Assembly: GCA_003427395.1 (NCBI GenBank)
Contig: BFEA01000018.1
Coordinates: forward strand, 1,946,736 to 1,970,690
Source of the DNA: Chara braunii
Lineage: Eukaryota > Streptophyta > Charophyceae > Charales > Characeae
Length of the DNA stretch: 23,955 nucleotides
Reading direction: 5' to 3'
Shown: piece by piece, positions 9,251 through 18,195 of the stretch
Layout: each line of letters begins with the position of its first letter
Numbering within the stretch: position 1 is the stretch's first letter
The notes under the pieces: generated by a model
What the model saw: only the letters and a program-made list of their open reading frames with translations
The model's database searches: none
Told to the model about the DNA's origin: nothing
Made by a program: the position numbers and the translations under genes

Positions 9251-9515
9251 CTCATTGTATCTGGATTCGAACTTGGGTCTGATTCATATTTCAACAGTTC
9301 GTGGGTGTACCAACTGAGTTAGGCCCGTTGGTTACTTTCCCAACTTTCTCTTTTTTGTTTTTTTTTCTATTAAAAAAAGGATCGGGTGATGCCAACATCA
9401 AGATACCAAGTGGGGAGGTAGAGGAGTCAATTTCACTGCAGGCAAAGCAGGAAAAAAAAAAAAAAAAAAAAAAAAAGCAGATTTCATCCACGAGTCATCA
9501 TAAGCCATCCATAAA
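9168..9515. repeat. Right arm of the 350-bp inverted repeat
   Basis: Reverse-complement partner of 8400-8746; see that entry for the matching blocks. It keeps the less mutated tRNA-like core and a longer poly(A) run (about 9450-9476). Confidence 0.9.
9235..9328 (-). repeat. tRNA-like core of a SINE-type repeat, copy 2
   Basis: On the minus strand: GGGCCTAACTCAGTTGGTAC (box A region), then ACCCACGAACTGTTGAAATA, then AAGTTCGAATCC (box B). The box spacing matches a tRNA ancestor. It lies inside the right arm, in opposite orientation to copy 1. Confidence 0.8.
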
Positions 9516-10622
9516 ACAGGAAAAAAGGATAGGCAAGATAGTTAAAAAGATGCAAGGTTGGCCACGTTTTTGTGCTTAAGCGCCAAGTGCCCACACACCC
9601 GTCTGTGGCTGAAGTGACACACATTCACAAATTGTATACCTTTTTTTTTCAGTGAACAGATTATGAATTGAAATCCTGACCAAATCAGATGAATACAATA
9701 ATGTTCAGATCTATTCCTTTTTTTTCTTAAAAAATAAAATAAAATAAATAAATAAATGAAATAAAAAAGGGTGACAGCCTTGAAGGTACCATCATGGAAC
9801 CGACTATCCCCAGATTCAGAGTTGTTGTGCTCATCTGATTGCATCTGTACTTTTGTGTACACTTATCCTGGTACTACATCTCTCGCGACTTCTACTACTA
9901 CTACTGATTTAGAGTCAAGTAAATAAGTTCCAGCTTCTTCTTCTTCTTCTTCTTCTTCTTCTTCTTCTTCTTCTTTAATAACATAACCTTAGGGTTCTGG
10001 CTCCGTTTCCATTCTGGGGAGCATCAGTCCGGTTCCTATTCCACCGGCAAGTCAAAAAAGGTTACATCGAATACACTCTCACGCTCCTCCCCCTTACGGC
10101 ATGGAGGCCCGAAGAAACGGCATTCATTACTCCTCTCTCTCTCTCTCTAGGAAGGATGTACCTTTACCTTTCTTCCCCCCCCTGCCTAAGTTATAGCCTG
10201 AACTGACTGGTCTAAACAAATTGCAGCAGCTAACTTGAACTCTCTTCTAAAACAAAAAGCCGGATGCGCTCGCAGATCCGAGTGGCGTATTTCGACGAAC
10301 TGCCAAGCGCAAGATTGAGATTCTGCCAGATAGTCAGGCCAGGCCCCCAAGAGATGTGTCTACCAAATGGGACCGGCTCTCAACTAGAGGAAGAACAAAA
10401 TCGTGCAATGAACCGGTTGCAAATCCGCCCTCAACAGATATGCAAACAGGAGATGTCACACGAAGATTCAATCCACACCAAACGTACAACTTTAATTAGA
10501 CAAGCTTGAGAAACTTCAATGACACTATCATATATTACAATCGAAAAGTTCAGATCCACAGCGAACTGCGCCGCTTCACGCAACAACACCAGATATGGAT
10601 CTGACTCTCCACCCCCTTTGTG

Positions 10623-10624
<2 letters not shown>
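9516..10624. other. No gene recognised; (TTC)n microsatellite
   Basis: 9933-9974 is a TTC repeat, preceded by a short CTA repeat (about 9890-9905); 10134-10149 is a short CT run. An 81-codon frame at 10264-10509 is not repetitive but shows no motif I know. The rest shows nothing I can name. Confidence 0.5.
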
Positions 10625-10685
<61 letters not shown>

Positions 10686-10686
10686 N

Positions 10687-10773
<87 letters not shown>
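10625..10773. repeat. (CT)n microsatellite with the only N
   Basis: About 149 bp of CT with an ambiguous base at 10686. The N inside the run suggests two reads or contigs merged across the repeat, so its length is unreliable. Frames reading poly(Leu-Ser) here are artefacts. Confidence 0.98.
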
Positions 10774-10777
<4 letters not shown>

Positions 10778-11990
10778 CCTACTATTTATCGCTCATCCTC
10801 ACGCTCTCATTTACTCTTGGATCAACCCTGAATACACCCGCTTCAGACTGTCTTCCACCTTGGCGGCTATGGCCGCCACCCTAGCTACCTAACCCTAGCC
10901 ATGGAGTACGATAAGGCGCCGCCTTCTTCAGCCTCGACGCGCTCACTATCCAGGTCGCTCAGTCGCACAAGCAGCCATCAACGCTTCCACAAGCAGCGAA
11001 TGGATATCCGTCCAAATGCAACGCTTCCACTGTACCAGTTATAAATAGGAACTTGCACTTGCTCGGTCTGGTTCCAACCGGTACCGGTCACCCTCGGCCT
11101 GTCCGCCGTAATCATTTTGTCGGCCCGGTAGCTTCTGGACTTTCCTGGGACACCACTGCAAAATGGGACTTGGGACTTGGGACTTTTCTTGTCGGTACCA
11201 GCCTGACTTCTAACGGACCGACTATTCGGCTACCGGCCCCACCAAGCCTATGATGCTTCAACCTACTTGGACTCTTGGGCCCATACAGACCCTATCTGGG
11301 ACTCGGCTAAACACAACCGCCTTAACGAAACCGCCACCCTGACACCACTGCCGGCCTGAGTTACAACCGCCTTTTCAAACTCAGGCCATGACAAAGTTGC
11401 AGACTGCCTGTTTTTTCTGCCCATTACAAACTCCCATGTGACATAAACATATTTCGGACTTTAAAATTGCCTTGGCTAATTGTCCTTTTTTTTTCTTTTT
11501 TTTTAGCCCGGGGTGTTGTACAGGCCAAGGACCTGACCTGCGGTGATTGCTGGTAGCGGCAGTCAATGGTTGTCCTGACAGGATAGGCCACCTACCCTTC
11601 GCATCCCCAAGTTAATACTCCCAGCGCACTCCCTGTCCCTACTATCCTACCTCAGTGTGACCAGCACTCAGGACCATCACCCTACCAGTATCGAGGACAA
11701 CTTGGACCAGACAGCAGTGACAAGCACCAAGGCTGGGCCAACCCCCCAGCCCTAGTGGAAGCAGAAGCGGACGAACCTTGCCGTACCGGAACTTCGGACG
11801 CCAGGCTCATGCGATCTTCTACAGGCCCAATTCAGAGAGTCTACCCAGCAGGATTACCTAAGCAAGGAAGGCCAGCGCCCACAGACACATCCTACCGTCC
11901 TTCCCCTAACTTACCCAAGGCTAGGCGGAACTCAGACTAGCCGGAACGACTTATATCCCTACCCTACCCTATAGCTAAGCCATGGGTGAG
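10774..11990. other. GC-moderate region, no recognised gene
   Basis: Includes an imperfect hairpin TGGCGGC/GCCGCCA at about 10860-10877 and a triplicated GGGACTT at 11165-11185. Plus-strand frames are short, rich in Pro, Thr and Gln, and closed by stops. It could be diverged upstream sequence of the Ty3 element at 12410-18056, which is on the same strand, but I see no reverse-transcriptase motif. Confidence 0.4.
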
Positions 11991-12049
11991 TAGACCCTGT
12001 CATATACCTGATAGACCCCTCCCAGCCCGGTATCGTAGTTGTGTTTATG

Positions 12050-12180
12050 AGTGTGTGCCCAGAGGCTATGTATGTTTGTATGAGCCCATAGGGCTATGTT
12101 TTTTGTGTCTGCCCGAAGGCTATGTGTGCTCTGTGTGTAACTGTATAGGGAGATGTATGTGCCCGAAGGCCAGATATGTC
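12050..12180. repeat. Short degenerate tandem repeat
   Basis: TGCCC-AAGGCTATGTRTG and the similar GAGCCCATAGGGCTATGTTT recur every 30-50 bp through this stretch. They adjoin the tRNA-like head at 12256-12327 and may be the body of that element. Confidence 0.5.
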
Positions 12181-12255
12181 CAGTACTATCTAGAGGGAAC
12201 TGTGTGTTCGTTTGAAGAGATGACAGGCCAAGCTGGACAAGAACCCCCCCCCAAA

Positions 12256-12327
12256 GTCCCAAGCGAGACTCGAACCCGTGATCTATGACATGTGACCTGA
12301 AGACTCTATCATTGAGCAACAATCACA
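12256..12327 (-). repeat. tRNA-derived SINE head (second family)
   Basis: On the minus strand: GCTCAATGATAGAGTC (box A/D arm), then 26 bases, then CACGGGTTCGAGTCTCG (T arm with box B GGTTCGAGTC and a nearly complete 5-bp stem). The acceptor ends do not pair and the anticodon arm is broken, so this is a tRNA-derived repeat rather than a tRNA gene. Confidence 0.75.
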
Positions 12328-12448
12328 AATGACCCCTGTGTGTGATATGCCAGACTAGAGAGATCAACAGAACAACCACCAGCAACAGCCACAAGCAGCC
12401 CACGCAGTGTCAAGACCCGACATACAACACCATGGACAACCCTTGGCT

Positions 12449-12632
12449 GGTGCGCAGGCAGTGTCTGTATTAGCTTACCATGTGTCAGCCCAAGGGGGTG
12501 TCTGTCCAGCCGTGCGTCATTCTAACGCCCTGCCTGTGTCCATGTGCGAGGCTGCGATCAAGTTTTGAACCCACAACCTCATACAACAATGCGCATTTCC
12601 AACCGGTGCTCTAACCACTGAGCTACATCAAC
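12449..12632 (-). mobile_element. tRNA-derived SINE with target-site duplication
   Basis: The minus-strand head reads GTAGCTCAGTGGTTAGAGCA (a near-perfect box A/D arm) and, about 30 bases on, GTGGGTTCAAAAC (box B). The 184-bp insert is flanked by TGGACAACCCTTGGCT (12433-12448) and TGGACAACCTTGGCT (12633-12647), a 15-16 bp target duplication with one indel. The right flank leads in frame into the Ty3 RNase H, so the SINE inserted into the already present retrotransposon. The 3' end lacks an obvious A tail. Confidence 0.82.
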
Positions 12633-13045
12633 TGGACAACCTTGGCTATACTTCGCATTCTTTACCTTTCTTTACCCTTTGTTCTCACCACCAATGATAG
12701 TCTTCACGCAGCACTGCAAAAATAAGATGATGGGAATGCTTTGTATCCTGTCGAATACATGAGGAAACACATGCCCTCACAATGTGTAGTTGTTTCTCCT
12801 TACGAGTGTGAGCTCGATGCACATTGGTAAACACTACTTTATTTGAGGCAATATCTTATTGGCCGCCACTTCAAAGGATAGTGACTCAGCCCAAGTGTGT
12901 CAAACACACTAAGTGGTGTCAAGATATGGTTGGACTATCTGATTGATGTGTTTGACTTTCGGCTAAAAAAACACAAGTAGGAATGATATAACCATGTGGC
13001 CAGTTCTCTTTCCCGCCATCCTGATTGGATGAATGGTATGTTTGA
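12633..13045 (+). pseudogene. Ty3/gypsy pol remnant: end of reverse transcriptase and RNase H
   Basis: One reading frame, closed by several stops, gives LAILRILYLSLPFVLTTNDS (the RT-RNase H join; the usual TDAS is changed to TNDS), then YPVEYMRKHMPS, YECEL, LRQYLIGRHFK, IWLDYLIDVFDF and NHVASSLSRHPD. The last block is the family's HVADALSRRPD signature. Stops fall after LQK, HW, GRHFK-G and in KHK-E-Y. The order and spacing are those of RNase H in LTR retrotransposons, where it removes RNA from the RNA-DNA hybrid. It is inactive here. RT upstream is missing or unrecognisable. Confidence 0.88.
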
Positions 13046-13119
13046 TCATTTTGGTGTTTGGACATCTTTTTCTCAAACCCGACGCAGCAGAAACTGCTCA
13101 GGTCCCCACTTTAAGTCTT

Positions 13120-13455
13120 ATCTTAATGCAATTGTTCACTGATCCAAACATCCAGCCTGACTTTCTTAGGCATGGAGGTTTGTTGTGTTTTTTTAAAGGC
13201 TAGGCATGCAGGTTTGTTATTTCATGTGCACGATGGATTTGACCATTGTTGTGTGTCGGATTCGGAACCAATTCACTTAAGAATAATGGGGGCGGGAGTG
13301 GGATAACAACCATCACTTCGGGCTTAAGAGCTACAGAGGTTTTTGCTGCAAAAATTCTATTAGCCCAATATGAAGTGTGTCGTGCATAAGTTCATGGGAA
13401 GTTGTCAAGTCTACTAACAGAGTGAAACCCAACAATAACCGCAATTCCGTCTATT
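13120..13455 (+). pseudogene. Ty3/gypsy remnant: linker and integrase H2C2 zinc finger region
   Basis: After the RNase H, FLRHGGLLCFFKG (the family's hGGLLYFkG segment) is followed by HHFGLKSYRG (GHFG-KT type) and, in another frame, VHKFMGSCQVY (the yV-sCqvCQ part with the zinc-binding cysteines). At least two frameshifts and several stops. It is cut off by the MITE at 13457. In a live element this module sits at the start of integrase. Confidence 0.6.
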
Positions 13456-13456
13456 A

Positions 13457-13799
13457 AAACCACCAGTACTTGGGCCATACATCGGCTGCAGGGGCTTGAC
13501 GTTACCGGGCCGCGTTAACGTGGCTTCGGGGCTTCCAGGCCACAATGGCTGGCGGTACCAGCCTAAACTCAAAAAGATGTCGCTCTGGCGGTTCGACAAA
13601 GCTTGGTGCGCAGGGCGTTTGAAGCCCCGGAAGAAAGTGGCCTGGAAGTACTGGTGGTTTTTTTTAAACCACCAGTACCAACCGGTTGTACCAACCGGTT
13701 GGGCCGGCCATTAACGCGGAAGCCGAATCGGCCTGCCCCTCCGGTCCAGATTCATTTGAGGCAGGGCAGTACGAAAAATGTGGTAGGCACTGGTGGTTT
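13457..13799. mobile_element. MITE complex with AACCACCAGTAC terminal inverted repeats
   Basis: Left end AAACCACCAGTAC (13457-13469), right end GCACTGGTGGTTT (13787-13799), with TAA on both outer flanks (possible 3-bp target duplication). In the middle is a 31-bp palindrome, GTACTGGTGGTTT facing AAACCACCAGTAC (13648-13678), so this is two elements joined end to end. The first (13457-13663, about 207 bp) matches 14711-14920. The insert separates the integrase zinc finger from the integrase core, which resumes at 13800. No transposase is encoded. Confidence 0.82.
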
Positions 13800-13935
13800 A
13801 AGACCCTTGCCCATTACCAACAGCTCTGGACAGTTCCACCTCGATCTATCACGCTGCCACGGGTGAGTTGCAAATCGTGATCAGTGTCGACCATCTTCAT
13901 CTTCTTTTTGTTGGGGTCACATCAAGAAGGCCCCT
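13800..13935 (+). pseudogene. Ty3/gypsy remnant: start of integrase catalytic core
   Basis: LRPLPITNSSGQFHLDLS corresponds to the family's LqPLPIP-rpW-xIsmDfI stretch. After a frameshift, IVISVDHLHLLF corresponds to IlVvVDRLTKmahF, giving the first catalytic Asp (codon near 13889-13891). The core then breaks off and continues only at 17127, so about 3.2 kb has been inserted or replaced between the first and second catalytic Asp. Confidence 0.65.
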
Positions 13936-14710
13936 GCTAGGGTACTGGCTGCATACGGACTTCATCCGGGGTGTTACGTCAAAAGTAGAGGGGAGAGGTG
14001 TGGTAGCAGTTGTGTTGCCCATTGAAGATGTGTGTGCTAAGCATGGATGAACCACCATAGCTAGAAGCCATATCGAGTTAGGAGGAGCATGAGAGGCTAA
14101 AGGAGAGCTCTCTCTATACATTAGCAGTGAGGGGGAGGTCATTCAGACATTGACTCGTGTTCATTCACAAATTAATTTCTTATGGTACTTCATTGGCCAT
14201 AAGAGGAGGAGGAAGATGATACCGGTTTTTATTTTTTTCTTTTTTTTCTCTGCTGGTAAGAGCAGGCATCACTTCAGTCTCATGTTCTTCATTTTCTTTT
14301 TCTTCTTTTCTTCACTCTTCTCTCTCGTAAAACTTCTAATTGAGTTGTGATAAATGGGATAGTTTCAAGTTGTCATGACAAGATCACAACAATTTAATAG
14401 TTTCTATTTGTATTCGGCTACTTTGCATGATGATTACATATTCAGAATCAAATTCTGAAGGTGAAGCCCTTTCTAAACGACCAGTACCTCCTAGCCTCTC
14501 ACAGTCTGAAATGCCACAGGGACATCCTATGACAGTACATTCTTCTACACCAGACCTCGACAATCCGGCAGGCCTAGGCAAAAAGTATGTTTCCCAGCTA
14601 TTTTGTTTCCACAGGCTGGCACCAGGCAAATTGCATGATGCACCAGTTTGGCTGGAATTGACACACACCAAAATCCTCGTCAAGAAAAAGCGGTTTGGGC
14701 ATACTTGTGG
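13936..14710. other. Inserted or replaced sequence inside integrase; no gene recognised
   Basis: Contains T-rich tracts (14226-14250 and 14288-14320). A plus-strand frame reads YSESNSEGEALSKRPVPPSL followed by SQSEMPQGHPMTVHSSTPDL (about 14434-14560); it is coding-like but unidentified and runs into the MITE. A CTCTCTCT run lies at 14107-14114. Confidence 0.4.
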
Positions 14711-14920
14711 TTTAAACGACCAGTACATGGTCCCAGCCAACTGGAGAATCATGATCGAGCCTCTGGTAAAGTTTTGAAGGTCCGAGGCAACCGGACGAAA
14801 ATGGCTAGCGGGGCCAGCCAAAACTAAAACAAAAATGCCGCTCTGGCATTTTGACAAAGTTTGGCACACAGTGGGAATCCTCCTGGTTCAAAAGAGGCAT
14901 GGATGTACTGGTGGTTCAAA
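14711..14920. mobile_element. MITE, second copy of the CCACCAGTAC family
   Basis: Left end TTTAAACGACCAGTAC, right end GTACTGGTGGTTCAAA, 210 bp. The interior shares GGC-AGCCxAAACT, GATGTCGCTCTGGC/AATGCCGCTCTGGC and TTTGACAAAGTTTGG with 13457-13663. Just left of it lies ATACTTGTGGTTT, another degenerate end, so here too copies meet at a palindrome. Confidence 0.75.
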
Positions 14921-15205
14921 CCTCCAGCAGATGGCCCCAACCTTGCAGAAAATGAACTTGTCCCTACCACCGCACTCTCGGGGCCAAGGCCTGTGACGAG
15001 TGAGCTTTCAGCACGGCACGGATTTTCTGTATACCTCTGTGCTTATTTGTTCTTTTAGATGGGTGGCATGCTTCTTTTTGTTTATCCTCTCTTGAAATCC
15101 CAACGTGCTCTGCAGGCTTCGTCTTTGGTGGGGTATCTGTGGGCTTTCCTGCAGGTGTGCCCTTGCATTTTGGTTTCGGTTCAATTTTGAAGTGTGCCCT
15201 CGTAA

Positions 15206-15508
15206 TTAGTTAGTATTTTTGTTTTCCGGCAAAGAGAAAGGAATCGACGTAGGATTTTCATGCGCCTTAGCAAGCGCGCCTGAATTTCTTCCAGACTTTT
15301 CGATTTTGAATTTGACGCAGGAATTAGGCACTACTTTCACTGGCATTTTGCGTAACTGTTTCTGCGCCTTCTCCTTTTTCGTGCATTCACTTTCTCCACA
15401 CGCGCATTTTTTGCATGCAATCTTTTGAGTGCCCTTTGTCCTCTTCCGCGCCTTCCTCAACAACCGTAACGGTTTTCTTCTCCCTCCCTCATTCTTCCCT
15501 CCTCTCTC
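15206..15508 (-). CDS. Coding-like minus-strand ORF A, lysine-rich, unidentified
   Basis: Open from about 15508 to a stop at 15206. Includes IACKKCACGESECTKKEKAQ, then QLRKMPVKVVPNSCVKFKIE, then NPTSIPFSLPENKNTN at the end. It is rich in Lys, with a CxxCxCxxxxC cluster. No family recognised. It may be an exon or a fragment of a mobile-element gene, and lies in the block that splits the Ty3 integrase. Confidence 0.33.
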   Translation of the reverse strand, partial: ERGGKNEGGRRKPLRLLRKARKRTKGTQKIACKKCACGESECTKKEKAQKQLRKMPVKVVPNSCVKFKIEKSGRNSGALAKAHENPTSIPFSLPENKNTN

Positions 15509-15535
15509 TCAGTCTTGCTGAATCTTGGTCCTTGC

Positions 15536-15826
15536 TCACGCCATCTTTCCTAACTTCCTTTCCCGCCCTCTCTCCAATCCAGGGACAATCTTGGCAAACC
15601 GACGTGGCCGTAGAGATCGGATCTCTTCGAGCGGATCGGTTAGATCCATCACCCCATGGTGGTGTGGTTTTTGCTTGCTGAGTGAAGGAATGATGATGTG
15701 TGCATCAAATTCTCGGGCACTTTTCCGCTTGCAAGATAAACGTAACAGCTCATCGATCTTCTGTAAATGCGCAAGTGTCAGGGCTTTCAAAAGTTGTGTT
15801 TCTTGTGAGAATGGAATGTTGTATGA
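15536..15826 (-). CDS. Coding-like minus-strand ORF B, unidentified
   Basis: Open from just after a TAG at about 15827 to TGA at 15536. Begins SYNIPFSQETQLLKALTLAH, then LQKIDELLRLSCKRKS (an amphipathic helix), then MDLTDPLEEIRSLRPRRFAK and ERGRERKLGKMA. The stop overlaps GTGAGC, which would make a fair donor site (GATGGC then GTGAGC), so this may be an exon upstream of ORF A. No family recognised. Confidence 0.33.
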   Translation of the reverse strand, partial: SYNIPFSQETQLLKALTLAHLQKIDELLRLSCKRKSAREFDAHIIIPSLSKQKPHHHGVMDLTDPLEEIRSLRPRRFAKIVPGLERGRERKLGKMA

Positions 15827-15917
15827 CTAGTAGAGTTTCTTTTGTGATGTTTGTTGTGGTTGTCTACTTCTTCAATCATCTATCTGAATGAATGAATGTG
15901 TGCGCCTCACACTCTCG

Positions 15918-16190
15918 TCACGTTTCACCGCGGATTCCAATCAGATTTATGGGATCTTCGCTTAGCCCTTTGGTGATGCTGGATGAAATATGTTCCCGTT
16001 GTATGAGAGAATAGGTGCATGAGGCACTCTCGTTACACTCTTCCGCTTGCACGGAAACCTGTAGTCCCTGATTGTCGCTCACATCCATAATGTTTCTATG
16101 TGTATCACCGTCTTTTGAGTTTTCTCCTTCTACGAAGATTATGAAAAGGAGGATCTCCTCTTGTTTTGTGAACAATAGATGCGCGTGTTA
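15918..16190 (-). CDS. Coding-like minus-strand ORF C, unidentified
   Basis: Reads LLFIIFVEGENSKDGDTHRN, then IMDVSDNQGLQVSVQAEECN, then SLIQREHISSSITKGLSEDP and ends INLIGIRGET. It is in the same frame as ORF D at 16422-16763 but separated by stops near 16260 and 16190. It may be one decayed gene, or exons with unseen introns. Confidence 0.28.
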
Positions 16191-16421
16191 TGGACCTCTC
16201 CCTGGAGTTCCCTCTCTTCTTATTGATGCCAACCATCCCCACTCTGATTAAGTTAGGATGACGTCTGCCTGCATGTTTGAACACCTCATCAGAGGGTACA
16301 AGGGTTCTGCGCCATATCCACGCGACATTCCCAGGCCGTACCCTACGTTTCTGTATAACGCAGAAAGGACGCATGTCCGTGAGTGGGATGTTTGCGAGGC
16401 TACAACATGGATGAGAAGACC

Positions 16422-16763
16422 CTAGCAGTTTCCATCAGGAGGCCAGTGCTTAGGTTTCGTTAACTCGGGGTTTGTGATCAATGATACAATCTTCCCTCCT
16501 TTCTCAATCCTACTGCCCTTTAACAAGCTTACTATCAACCCTTCATCCGTTATTGCCCCACATTGGCCCCCTACCTTGCCTTCGGACTGTCGACGTGTAG
16601 CGTATCGGAAGGAGAGAGGCTGCCACGTGGAGACAAGGAGATCTTGGAATGAGCAGCGCAGCTGCACCCATCGGATTCCAACTCCGGCCTCTGCGAGACA
16701 CGTTGTTGAACCCCCGTCCACAATTGGGATCCTCCGTTCACTCCCGCACCTTTCCACCCCCAC
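16422..16763 (-). CDS. Coding-like minus-strand ORF D, unidentified
   Basis: 113 codons including RIPIVDGGSTTCLAEAGVGI, then RWVQLRCSFQDLLVSTWQPL, then KIVSLITNPELTKPKHWPPD. It lacks low-complexity bias. Together with ORFs A-C it makes a 1.6-kb minus-strand block inside the plus-strand Ty3 element, perhaps a second nested element. No known domain. Confidence 0.28.
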   Translation of the reverse strand: MGVERCGSERRIPIVDGGSTTCLAEAGVGIRWVQLRCSFQDLLVSTWQPLSFRYATRRQSEGKVGGQCGAITDEGLIVSLLKGSRIEKGGKIVSLITNPELTKPKHWPPDGNC

Positions 16764-16790
16764 GCCGAAAGGCTCTATAGGAGCTTCGTG

Positions 16791-17126
16791 AATATTTTTT
16801 GAACTAGAGAGACGTTACCAGCCCACCATTTCATCTCCATCCTCGTCACAATGGAGTCGACATTGGAGAGTCCAGCTCCAACCTGGAACTCCATGCCCAT
16901 CTTTCCCAAAAAATCCTTAGCACAGCCTCAGTTACGCACTTTCTGGGCCCTTCCAGCCCTTCCACATTTTAGCCCGACTCCGAAAGGAAAGTAGCACAGG
17001 GTGTGAGGTTAGTCCATCACAGATTCACGGGCCGCCATTTATAAATTTCATCACTGGCCTCAGAAAGTTTGCAATGAGGAGGTGATAAATTTCATCAATG
17101 GCCTCAGAAAGGTCGCGACGAGGAGC
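16791..17126. repeat. 45-bp direct repeat at the right edge of the inserted block
   Basis: ATAAATTTCATCAxTGGCCT followed by CAGAAAG-T-GC--CGAGGAG occurs at about 17040 and 17085, a period of 45. The rest of 16791-17040 shows no gene. The repeat lies just before integrase resumes, so it may mark the insertion boundary. Confidence 0.75.
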
Positions 17127-17480
17127 CCGCAGCCAATGTATGGCCATGTACCAGTGGCTGAAGGCTTTCCTTTATAAGTGGGATACATCCTTTGGTTTTC
17201 CTAAAACGATAGTGAATGATAGGGATGCCAGATTCAAAAGTGGACATTGACGGTGTGAAATTGAATTGATTACAAGTTGAGGGCATCACCCAAAAGACCA
17301 GGGACAAATCGAGTAAATGAATAATCAAGTACAGCACTTTCTCTTAGGCATTTTATGACCCCATATCAACATGATTGGCATGACAGTTTCCCTAAAGAGG
17401 CACGTGTATACGACAACATTTCACCCAACTGCACCTTGGACGGAAGCCTCAGAAACCACTAGATTTCCTGCTCCACACCA
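17127..17480 (+). pseudogene. Ty3/gypsy remnant: integrase core, second Asp to Glu
   Basis: QWLKAFLYKWDTSFGFPKTI then VNDRDARFKS gives the second catalytic Asp (family SDRD-RF). After a small gap, GHHPKDQGQIE matches HPQTDGQTE and keeps the catalytic Glu, followed at once by a stop. MNNQVQHF and (another frame) MTPYQHDWHDSFP match the following nQ-LE-fLR and QhdWd-lLp blocks. Integrase would insert the element's cDNA into the host genome; with its stops this copy cannot. Confidence 0.85.
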
Positions 17481-18056
17481 GACACAAGACTTTGCCCATG
17501 GCACCCTACTAAAGTATACACCCCAATAACACTAGATCTTGCAGAAAACTGCAAAAGAGTTACAGAAACCTCAACAGGATATGATTGAAAACACGCAAAT
17601 AAGCACAGACATGTATCTCTGTCTCAGTTCGGAGATTTGGTTTGGGTGAAAACTGCAGAGTTTAGTCCTAAAAGAGAATATCTCCAGAAAAGTGCAGCCA
17701 CTGTCCTATGAGTCATGGACAAATTTACCATACTGCAGTTAATAACCCTAATGGTCCTTATGTTATTAATGCCCCACCTCATCTTCACACCTATCCAGTT
17801 TTTCATGCATCAAAATTCTTGCCTTTTCAAACTAACAATCAGTTCCCTGGTGTTACCACCCTCCACGGATGGATATGTGGATATCTATTCTGTCCTGGAA
17901 CACCACCGCTACATGCGGGTGCCGAGACCGACAGGGAGAGGGCACCCACCAAAGACTACAGCTGCAGGAGGATATACGGATCAGCGCGGAGATTGGTGGT
18001 TAATTAACAAGGGAAGAACTTATGCAGACCACAGCAATTGTCGTCACAAGTTATGA
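17481..18056 (+). pseudogene. Ty3/gypsy remnant: integrase C-terminal (GDLVW) and possible chromodomain
   Basis: FGDLVWVKTAEFSPKREYLQ is the GPY/F-type SH3-like start (GDlVwl). NPNGPYVINAPPHL followed by HTYPVFHASKFLPFQ is the GPY and hpvFHvSkLkpy part, after a frameshift. Beyond it, in a third frame, DGYVDIYSVLEHHRYM could be the start of a chromodomain (veeIldhR), which would place the element in the chromovirus clade; that last step is weak. No LTR was found on either side. Confidence 0.78.
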
Positions 18057-18195
18057 AAAAGGTCTAAAGGAAGAGCAGCAGCAAGTGGAATGACGCAGTT
18101 CTCAAGGACTTTCAACCCAAAAAGGAGATGGCCCCGGACCGGCCAAGCACGGCAGGCCTGAAAAGTTAAGGGCACGGTCGGTTGCCAAAAGCGCG

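Noticed and set aside
10595-10892. Poly(Leu-Ser) ORFs across the CT run
   Set aside because: Dinucleotide repeat translation, also crossing an N.
10885-10905. Telomere-like CCTAACCCTAGCC
   Set aside because: Only one and a half units, with no array; chance or a lone telo-box at most.
12256-12327. Functional tRNA gene
   Set aside because: Box A, box B and most of the T stem are present, but the acceptor strands do not pair and no proper anticodon arm forms. The same holds for 8588, 9235, 12560-12632 and 23546.
14585-14614. Mini-intron GTATGT...TTTCCACAG in a coding-like frame
   Set aside because: At about 30 bp it is too short for a plant intron, and the frame around it has no recognised homology.
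15900-16300. Exon of PheRS upstream of 5670
   Set aside because: None of the minus-strand coding-like frames resembles the region before DPTNNV, and none ends in a donor of the required phase that I could recognise.
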